A DNA stretch of 11,106 bases from Candidatus Saccharimonadia bacterium (GTDB taxonomy: Bacteria > Patescibacteriota > Saccharimonadia > Saccharimonadales > 2-12-FULL-41-12): NCBI GenBank assembly GCA_023263015.1, contig JALQXV010000059.1:1-11106 (forward strand), given 5' to 3'. Positions 6,205-11,106 of the stretch are shown piece after piece. The position numbers and the translations under genes are program-made. Numbering within the stretch: the stretch's first letter is position 1; the number at the start of each line of letters is the position of its first letter. The notes below the pieces were generated by a model. It was not told the origin of the DNA and searched no databases. It was given only the letters and a program-made list of their open reading frames with translations.

Positions 6205-7175
6205 TGAGCGACTACCACTTAGTACCTAATTTTGATTCCAAAGATGCGGCCAAGGAACCGATTCGTAAAGGCTTTGGCCGAGGTTTACTAGAGGCCGGCA
6301 AATTAAATGAAAACGTTGTTGCAGCCTGCGCGGACTTAACAGACAGCACTCAAATGAGCCTCTTCAAAAATGAATTCCCAGATCGCTTTATAGAAATTGG
6401 CGTAGCCGAGCAAAACCTTGTAACGGTTGGCTCTGGCTTGGCTGCTATGGGCAAGATTCCATTTGTTAGTAGTTATGCCGCATTTAGCCCAGGGCGAAAC
6501 TGGGAACAAATTCGGACAACAATTTGCTTGAATGATCAGCCTGTTAAGATTGTTGGTTCACATGCTGGTGTTAGCGTTGGCCCAGACGGCGCAACTCACC
6601 AAATGTTGGAAGATATCGCATTAATGAGAGTGTTACCTAATATGGTGGTAATGGCACCAGGTGATAGCGTAGAAGCCGAAAAGGCTACTCGCGCGCTTGC
6701 TAAGGACAGTCGGCCGGCTTATTTGCGTTTAGCTCGTGAAGCTACGCCAATTATAACGACTGATAAAACGCCATTTGAAATTGGAAAAGCATATGTGTAT
6801 GCGCCCGGTAAGGATGTAACTATTATTGCTACTGGCGCGATGACGTACCAAGCGCTCGTGGCTGCCCACAAGCTCTACGTACAAGGCATCGATGCTGAGG
6901 TTGTTCATTGCCCAACAATCAAACCTCTCGATAACGTCACTATCTTAAATAGTGTTAAGAAAACTGGCAAAGTAATTACTGTCGAAGAAGGTCAGATTAA
7001 TGGTGGGCTTGGCGGTGCCGTGGCTGAGTTGCTATCAGAAGAACACCCAGCGTTATTAAAGCGAATTGGGATGCGAGACCGCTTTGGAGAATCGGGTAGT
7101 CCTGATGAATTACTCGAACACTTTGGTCTGACTGCCAAGCATATAATGCTAGCGGCTCATAGTTTAGTTGACTAG
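6204..7175 (+). CDS. Transketolase, C-terminal (pyrimidine-binding and C-terminal) subunit
   Basis: This 323-residue subunit carries the pyrimidine-binding (PYR) domain and the C-terminal domain of transketolase. The catalytic Glu that activates the TPP aminopyrimidine is E69 in EIGVAEQN. The following PFVSSYAAF supplies the aromatic packing of the pyrimidine ring, and GSHAGVSVGPDGATHQ gives the substrate-facing His and the phosphate-binding region. RPAYLRLAR ends the PYR domain. From about residue 190 a second Rossmann-like domain begins (DVTIIATGAM), with VEEGQINGGLGGAVAE as its usual helix. The size matches stand-alone C-terminal subunits. With the upstream gene it forms one enzyme linking xylulose 5-phosphate, ribose 5-phosphate and erythrose 4-phosphate to fructose 6-phosphate, sedoheptulose 7-phosphate and glyceraldehyde 3-phosphate. 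A 1-deoxyxylulose-5-phosphate synthase or pyruvate dehydrogenase beta role is less likely. Confidence 0.94.
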   Translation: MSDYHLVPNFDSKDAAKEPIRKGFGRGLLEAGKLNENVVAACADLTDSTQMSLFKNEFPDRFIEIGVAEQNLVTVGSGLAAMGKIPFVSSYAAFSPGRNWEQIRTTICLNDQPVKIVGSHAGVSVGPDGATHQMLEDIALMRVLPNMVVMAPGDSVEAEKATRALAKDSRPAYLRLAREATPIITTDKTPFEIGKAYVYAPGKDVTIIATGAMTYQALVAAHKLYVQGIDAEVVHCPTIKPLDNVTILNSVKKTGKVITVEEGQINGGLGGAVAELLSEEHPALLKRIGMRDRFGESGSPDELLEHFGLTAKHIMLAAHSLVD

Positions 7176-7207
7176 TTTTCGGCTATGCAAGCATAAGCGG
7201 TATCAGG

Positions 7208-7213
7208 TATACT
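7208..7213 (+). promoter_or_regulatory. -10 box of aldolase gene, near-leaderless
   Basis: TATACT ends 9 bases before the ATG at 7223, leaving no Shine-Dalgarno. The -35 region (ATGCAA, 7185-7190) matches poorly. A separate TTGACT at 7168-7173 across the transketolase stop is 17 bases from GCATAA and could mark a second, weaker promoter. Confidence 0.5.
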
Positions 7214-7222
7214 TCTAGCAAT

Positions 7223-8182
7223 ATGTCACTTACACTCAATCAAATTCGTCAAAATACTACGTCTGCGCGAGCGCTAATGGAACGAACCCGTAAACACGGT
7301 TTTGCCCTCGGTGCATTTAACTTGGATAACCAAGAAACACTCAAGGCTGTTGTAAGAGCAGCTGCGGCTAAGAACGCACCGCTTATTGTACAAGTTAGTA
7401 AGGGCGAAGTTGATGCGCTCGGCCATGAAAACGTCCGCGATATGGTTGATAATTACAAGCAAGAGCTTGGTATCGAAATTTTCATTAATCTTGACCACTC
7501 ACCATCTGTTAAAGATGCAATTCGAGGTATTGAAGCGGGTTACGAATTTATCCATATCGATATATCTCAGGCCAATAAAGAAGCATCGCTAGAAGAAATA
7601 ATTAACGGTACAAAAGAAGTTGTAAACTATGCTCGATTAACTGGCGCTTTGGTTGAAAGTGAGCCGCATTACTTTGGTGGCGGTAGTAACGTTTTTAAAG
7701 ACGAAATTAATTACGAAGAGATTCGCAAAACGTTCAGCACGCCAGAAGGAGCAGCTGAATTTGTTAAAGCTACTGGTATTGATACATTTGCGGCGGCGGT
7801 AGGCAACTTGCATGGTAAATACCCAGTACCTAAAAAGCTCGACATTGCGCTATTGACAGAAATTCGTCAAGCAATTGATTGCAATATATCGCTACATGGT
7901 GGTTCTGGTACCCCAGGTCATTATTTTGTTGAAGCAGTCAAAAACGGAGTTTCTAAAGTTAACATAAATACCGACATGCGTGTCGCTTATCGAAATACTC
8001 TAGAAAAGGTATTGGACGACAATAAATCCGAATATGCCGTCGTTAAATTGATGGACGAAGTAATAGACGCAGTTCAACTAGTAGTTGAAGAAAAACTTGA
8101 TATGTTCAATTCTGCAGGCATGTCTTTAAAGAAGACCGATGCAGTTAAAGTTACTGCCAGTGACGAAGACGCTTGGAACTAG
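7223..8182 (+). CDS. Class II (zinc-dependent) fructose-bisphosphate aldolase family protein
   Basis: Class II aldolases split fructose 1,6-bisphosphate to glyceraldehyde 3-phosphate and dihydroxyacetone phosphate using zinc. The 319-residue length fits. The early GAFN (30-33) is typical. The zinc ligands can be placed as H92 in NLDHSPS, H197 in GNLHGKYP and H225 in SLHGGSGTP, and D91 is the expected proton donor. The phosphate-binding segment VNINTDMRVAY matches the usual KVNIxTD. Two places differ from common forms: NLDHSPS in place of xLDHGxS, and VESEPHYFGGGSN where the family has E-x-E-x-G-x-x-G-G-x-E-D. This variant loop affects a region near zinc and substrate. Alternatives are tagatose-bisphosphate aldolase or activity on sedoheptulose 1,7-bisphosphate. 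It sits 47 bases after transketolase with its own -10 box, and 85 bases before the sugar kinase. Confidence 0.92.
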   Translation: MSLTLNQIRQNTTSARALMERTRKHGFALGAFNLDNQETLKAVVRAAAAKNAPLIVQVSKGEVDALGHENVRDMVDNYKQELGIEIFINLDHSPSVKDAIRGIEAGYEFIHIDISQANKEASLEEIINGTKEVVNYARLTGALVESEPHYFGGGSNVFKDEINYEEIRKTFSTPEGAAEFVKATGIDTFAAAVGNLHGKYPVPKKLDIALLTEIRQAIDCNISLHGGSGTPGHYFVEAVKNGVSKVNINTDMRVAYRNTLEKVLDDNKSEYAVVKLMDEVIDAVQLVVEEKLDMFNSAGMSLKKTDAVKVTASDEDAWN

Positions 8183-8206
8183 TACGTTTTAATATTGCCT
8201 GAGCGG

Positions 8207-8236
8207 CTGACATCTGGCACAATACTAACAGATAAA
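8207..8236 (+). promoter_or_regulatory. Possible promoter of pfkB-family operon
   Basis: CTGACA (8207-8212) and GATAAA (8231-8236) are separated by 18 bases in the 85-base gap after the aldolase gene. Both are moderate matches. A leader of about 25 bases would carry the purine-rich ribosome site. No convincing terminator was found in the same gap. Confidence 0.35.
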
Positions 8237-8250
8237 AGCATAAACAGTTT

Positions 8251-8260
8251 AAGGGTGGGG
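8251..8260 (+). promoter_or_regulatory. Ribosome binding site of PfkB-family kinase
   Basis: AAGGGTGGGG ends 7 bases before the ATG at 8268. It is strongly purine-rich and G-rich, though not the exact GGAGG, and fixes the start. Confidence 0.55.
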
Positions 8261-8267
8261 AAAATAG

Positions 8268-9266
8268 ATGAGCCAAATAGATGTGCTGAGCGTAGGTGAC
8301 GTAGTTACCGATGCTTTTGTAAAGTTACTTGATGATCGGGCACAGACCTACGATACAGATCAGGGAGCAGTTTTGGCGATGCCATTTGGTACCAAAATTC
8401 CGTTTGATCACTCAGAAGTTTTGCCAGCTGTAGGTAACTCGGCTAACGCTGCCGTTAACTTTGCTAAGCTCGGCCTTGAAAGTGGCTTGGTCTCGAACGT
8501 TGGTGGTGATGCAGCAGGGCGAGAAATTATTACTACGCTCCAAAAAGCAGATGTTGATGCGCGCTTTGTGCATATTAATCCAAAAAAAGTTAGCAACTAC
8601 CACTACGTGCTTTGGTACAAGAGTGAACGAACAATTCTTGTAAAGCACGAAGAGTATAAATACCACTGGCCACACTTGCGACCAAAGGAAATTCCAAAGT
8701 GGATTTACTTTAGTTCCATCAGTGCCAAAGCACTTGAGTACCATGATGACATGGTTGAATGGCTTAACGACCACCCAGAAGTTAAGCTAGCATTCCAGCC
8801 AGGTACCTTCCAAATGGAAGCTGGTATTGAACGCTTAAAGCACGTGTATGCGCGAGCAGAGTTGGTGGCGCTTAACCGTGAAGAGGCAGTATTTGTTACC
8901 GGTGGTAACTACGATGACATTCATGACCTATTCAATCGCCTGCATGAGCTTGGGCCAAAGATCGTTCTTATTAGCGATGGGCCTAACGGTAGTTACGGTA
9001 GCGATGGTGAAAATCGCTTTAAAATGCCAATTTATCCAGATCCAGCACCGCCAGTAGAGCGAACTGGTGCGGGTGATGCCTTTACCTCAACTTTTGTGGC
9101 TGCAATTATTAAGGGTAATAATGTTGAAGGCGCTTTGCAGTGGGCTCCAATTAGCTCAATGAATGTTGTGCAGCATGTTGGTGCGCAGGCCGGTTTACTA
9201 GGCGAGAAAGAGCTTGGTGCACTACTTCAAAAAGCACCTGAATGGTATAAACCGGAACGGATCTAA
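8268..9266 (+). CDS. PfkB/ribokinase-family carbohydrate kinase
   Basis: This 332-residue protein belongs to the PfkB family of ATP-dependent sugar and nucleoside kinases. The C-terminal signature ERTGAGDAF holds the catalytic base D270 and the anion-hole GAGD (267-270), and SDGPNGSYG precedes it as the ATP-side strand. The N-terminal signature is altered: GNSANAAVNFAKLG (usually GGxxxNxAxxxAxLG), with VGxVGxDxxG seen as NVGGDAAG. The family phosphorylates ribose, fructose, 1-phosphofructose, fructose 6-phosphate, adenosine and others, and sequence alone does not give the substrate. Residues 110-150 contain an unusual aromatic/His-rich stretch (NYHYVLWY, YKYHWPHLR) that probably shapes the lid and substrate pocket. 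Neighbouring aldolase and transketolase make a phosphorylated ketose a reasonable guess. The next gene begins 3 bases after its stop, so both are co-transcribed. Confidence 0.88.
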   Translation: MSQIDVLSVGDVVTDAFVKLLDDRAQTYDTDQGAVLAMPFGTKIPFDHSEVLPAVGNSANAAVNFAKLGLESGLVSNVGGDAAGREIITTLQKADVDARFVHINPKKVSNYHYVLWYKSERTILVKHEEYKYHWPHLRPKEIPKWIYFSSISAKALEYHDDMVEWLNDHPEVKLAFQPGTFQMEAGIERLKHVYARAELVALNREEAVFVTGGNYDDIHDLFNRLHELGPKIVLISDGPNGSYGSDGENRFKMPIYPDPAPPVERTGAGDAFTSTFVAAIIKGNNVEGALQWAPISSMNVVQHVGAQAGLLGEKELGALLQKAPEWYKPERI

Positions 9267-9269
9267 GCT

Positions 9270-10487
9270 TTGAGTAGAGTGCTCTCAGATATACTCGGGG
9301 CACCAGAGCCCCACTTTAGCCACAATCTTCGCAATTGGGAGCGGCTTAGTGGCGGCAATAGCCATGATGTACGTTTAACTTCGGATATCGTTCATGGTCG
9401 TCGCAAGGTGGTGCAGCAACTTGGCTTAGACGTTGACGATACGACCGCTAAGGAACTGTATTTCGCACTACGCCATCGGGCTGCCGAAACTAATTTGCAA
9501 CTTGAAAAACGGCTTGCGATTACTGGTGAAGATACACCCCAAGATGTTGCTAAGAAAATAGTTACTTTTATTGACTCTTTAACACTTAACCGAGATGTTT
9601 GGGTTGTTAAACATGCATGCATTAAGCAGCTACTAAAAAAGCAGCCACCTAAAAAGACGCTAAAAGCTCTTGGACTTCGTTCAATCGACTCTGTGCTTAA
9701 AAGGGGTAGTGGATATGAATTACTGACAATTGCTTACCACACCGAACCTGCGGAATGGACTAATAAAGTTCACGGTTGCTTTAAAAAGTTAAATAGTACC
9801 GATTTTCAGGCCGTAAAAAGTCAGATCTTTATTGTTGATAAGAATCGGGCAGAGAAGCTTCGCAAGGGCGGTTTTAATAGCCACAGAATTATTATTCCAA
9901 ACTTTGAAACTGGGACTGTAATGCTGCTACCAAGTCCGCGGCGTTTTCCGCAAGATACGCTAGCAATGACACTCGCTATTCTACAAACTCTGTATGAAGC
10001 TCGTGTTTATAGTGCATATTTTAGGCTACGTAGTGTTAAACCAGACTTTGGAGAATACTTCTGCGACGCGATCTTAAACGGTTTACGGGGCAATATAAAA
10101 GAACATGAAATTGGCTGGAAGGTTCTACAAAGATACTTTGCTCAGAACCCTCAATCATTTGCAAATGTTGAGCAGCCTCATTTGCAACATGAAGATGTTG
10201 ATGTTGAGCTACCCATTGAAACATTAGCCCGCGAATTTGCTGATAGTCATATGCCGTTTTGGGCTGATGCAGCCTATATATTCGTGGCCGATGACGACGA
10301 GCCAGTTTCTATGCATTTGCTTGATGTGGTTACTAACGCAAGCAACCAACGTCAACACACCGAGGGCAGTACTGACTATGTGCAGCAGCGAGTATGGGAA
10401 GAGCTAAGCCACCGCTATATGCAAAATCCTGCGTTTCTGAAGGACGTTATGAGTCGCATAGATTTTGAAGACGAAGATATAGTATGA
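9270..10487 (+). CDS. Protein of unknown function, 405 residues, co-transcribed with the PfkB-family kinase
   Basis: I do not recognise a family. The frame runs from a TTG at 9270, 3 bases after the kinase stop; GGAACGG (9254-9260) could serve as its ribosome site, and a GTG three codons later is an alternative start. The protein shows no signal peptide or transmembrane segment. The first 140 residues look helical and basic (HGRRKVV, KQPPKKTLK). A mixed region at about 150-220 has short strands (SQIFIVD, HRIIIPNF, TVMLLPS). Residues 230-290 are helical with aromatic residues (ARVYSAYFRLR, GEYFCDAILNGLRG), and the C-terminus is acidic (DFEDEDIV). Cys residues at 117, 170 and 265 are scattered. 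It is the only gene here ending in TGA. Tight spacing to the kinase suggests related expression, not necessarily related function. Confidence 0.82.
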   Translation: MSRVLSDILGAPEPHFSHNLRNWERLSGGNSHDVRLTSDIVHGRRKVVQQLGLDVDDTTAKELYFALRHRAAETNLQLEKRLAITGEDTPQDVAKKIVTFIDSLTLNRDVWVVKHACIKQLLKKQPPKKTLKALGLRSIDSVLKRGSGYELLTIAYHTEPAEWTNKVHGCFKKLNSTDFQAVKSQIFIVDKNRAEKLRKGGFNSHRIIIPNFETGTVMLLPSPRRFPQDTLAMTLAILQTLYEARVYSAYFRLRSVKPDFGEYFCDAILNGLRGNIKEHEIGWKVLQRYFAQNPQSFANVEQPHLQHEDVDVELPIETLAREFADSHMPFWADAAYIFVADDDEPVSMHLLDVVTNASNQRQHTEGSTDYVQQRVWEELSHRYMQNPAFLKDVMSRIDFEDEDIV

Positions 10488-10518
10488 TTAAGCATAAGCG
10501 TTAAAAGAAAGAATTATT

Positions 10519-11100
10519 TTGTATCAAATTTGTGTATCTGGTGCGGCCAAAGGCCATAGTGTTACTGAAGGACGCGAGCTGGCATGGGCCGCAGGAGCGG
10601 CGATTGCTAATGCTGGCTACTCGCTCCTAACTGGAGCCACAATTGGTTTACCAAACTACTCGGCCGAAGGCTACAAGGCGTCGGGCGGCGCCATGAGCCT
10701 AGGCATTAGCCCAGCTGCTAGTAAGATTGAGCATGTTCACAAGTACCGCTTACCACTAAAAGCCTACGATGCAATTTTGTATACTGGCTTACATTATGTG
10801 GGGCGTGACACTCTACTAATCAACTCGGCTGATGCGGTAATCAGCATTGGTGGACGGCTCGGTACATTGCACGAATTTACTATTGCTATGGAGACAAATA
10901 CACCAATTGGATTTTTGCAAGGAGCCGGCGGTGTAAGCTCGGAAATTATGGATATTCTACATGCTGCGGGCGAGTCTCAGAGCGAAAATGTAGTTTTCAG
11001 CGAAGACCCAGAAGACCTTATTAAGCAATTAACTGAGCTCTTGAATACTAAACATAAGGGTTACCTTGATCTTTATACTGAGCAGCCAATTTCAAAATAG
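10519..11100 (+). CDS. LOG/SLOG-fold (TIGR00725-like) putative nucleotide-binding or phosphoribohydrolase-like protein
   Basis: This 193-residue Rossmann-like protein carries GGRLGTLHE (111-119), equivalent to the PGGxGTxxE motif of the LOG (once called lysine decarboxylase) group, with E119 as the likely catalytic or ribose-contacting Glu. R96 in GRDTLLINSADA stands where LOG enzymes have the conserved Arg before the ADA strand. The N-terminus (YQICVSGAAKG) is the first strand and glycine-rich loop, so the TTG start at 10519 is well placed; no in-frame ATG fits. LOG proteins cleave the N-glycosidic bond of nucleoside 5'-monophosphates, while other SLOG members only bind nucleotide-like signals. 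The Pro of PGG is replaced by Ile, and a long stretch at 43-80 (GLPNYSAEGYK) differs from plant-type LOG. It starts 31 bases after the previous gene, and a TATGAT at 10483-10488 may give a second promoter. The true substrate is unknown. Confidence 0.82.
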   Translation: MYQICVSGAAKGHSVTEGRELAWAAGAAIANAGYSLLTGATIGLPNYSAEGYKASGGAMSLGISPAASKIEHVHKYRLPLKAYDAILYTGLHYVGRDTLLINSADAVISIGGRLGTLHEFTIAMETNTPIGFLQGAGGVSSEIMDILHAAGESQSENVVFSEDPEDLIKQLTELLNTKHKGYLDLYTEQPISK

Positions 11101-11106
11101 CTTACA

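Noticed and set aside
8183..8267. Possible terminator or riboswitch between aldolase and kinase (GCC/GGC pairings)
   Set aside because: Only 3-4 bp pairings were found, too weak to support a structure.
7189..10500. An 11-base repeat AAGCATAAGCG at 7189-7199 and 10490-10500, both in intergenic regions
   Set aside because: Several 11-base matches are expected by chance in 11 kb, and the two copies sit differently relative to -10 boxes and starts.
10485..10560. Possible read-through of TGA (recoding to Gly as in some CPR bacteria) at the end of the 405-residue gene
   Set aside because: Read-through adds only about 25 residues in a frame that overlaps the next gene, and no in-frame TGA occurs inside any conserved enzyme here, so the standard code fits.
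1..11106. CRISPR array, insertion sequence, toxin-antitoxin or defence island
   Set aside because: No regularly spaced repeats, inverted-repeat ends, transposase motifs or small paired toxin/antitoxin genes were seen; the window is dominated by housekeeping carbon metabolism.

Overview
The window is a compact, gene-dense bacterial segment with 13 protein genes and no gene-free stretch longer than about 110 bases. Small genes, short gaps, a transketolase split into two adjacent genes, and a nearly complete set of pentose-phosphate and lower-glycolysis enzymes suggest a Patescibacteria (CPR) genome, plausibly Saccharibacteria (TM7). That placement is inference from gene content; there is no rRNA or other marker to prove it. 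The standard code fits: TGG encodes Trp, and TGA closes one gene.

Left part (1-3812): the 3' end of a thioredoxin-reductase-like flavoprotein converges on a glycerophosphodiester phosphodiesterase (GDPD, minus strand). GDPD is divergent from a family I inorganic pyrophosphatase. A plus-strand run follows: NAD-type GAPDH, ribose-5-phosphate isomerase B of the catalytic-Glu subtype, and a divergent ribulose-phosphate 3-epimerase. Middle (3805-5268, minus): a 487-residue protein of unknown function, convergent with and overlapping the epimerase by 8 bases. Right part (5347-11100, plus): transketolase N and C subunits (overlapping by 1 base), class II fructose-bisphosphate aldolase, a PfkB-family sugar kinase, a 405-residue protein of unknown function and a LOG/SLOG-fold protein.

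Together transketolase, RpiB, the epimerase, aldolase, PfkB kinase and GAPDH could move carbon between hexose, pentose and triose phosphates. No transaldolase or classical 6-phosphofructokinase is present here. This raises the hypothesis that the PfkB kinase and aldolase act on fructose or sedoheptulose phosphates to complete the cycle; that is not shown by the sequence.

Two genome-style signals stand out. First, five genes (GDPD, rpiB, the 487-aa gene, transketolase N, aldolase) have a good -10 box (TATACT, TATAAT or CATAAT) ending only 6-10 bases before the ATG and no Shine-Dalgarno sequence, which predicts leaderless or near-leaderless mRNAs. Pyrophosphatase, transketolase C and pfkB have purine-rich ribosome sites instead. 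Second, 9 of 13 stop codons are TAG, an unusual preference in bacteria. I saw no mobile element, CRISPR array, tRNA or obvious defence system. The most open questions are the two unrecognised proteins.
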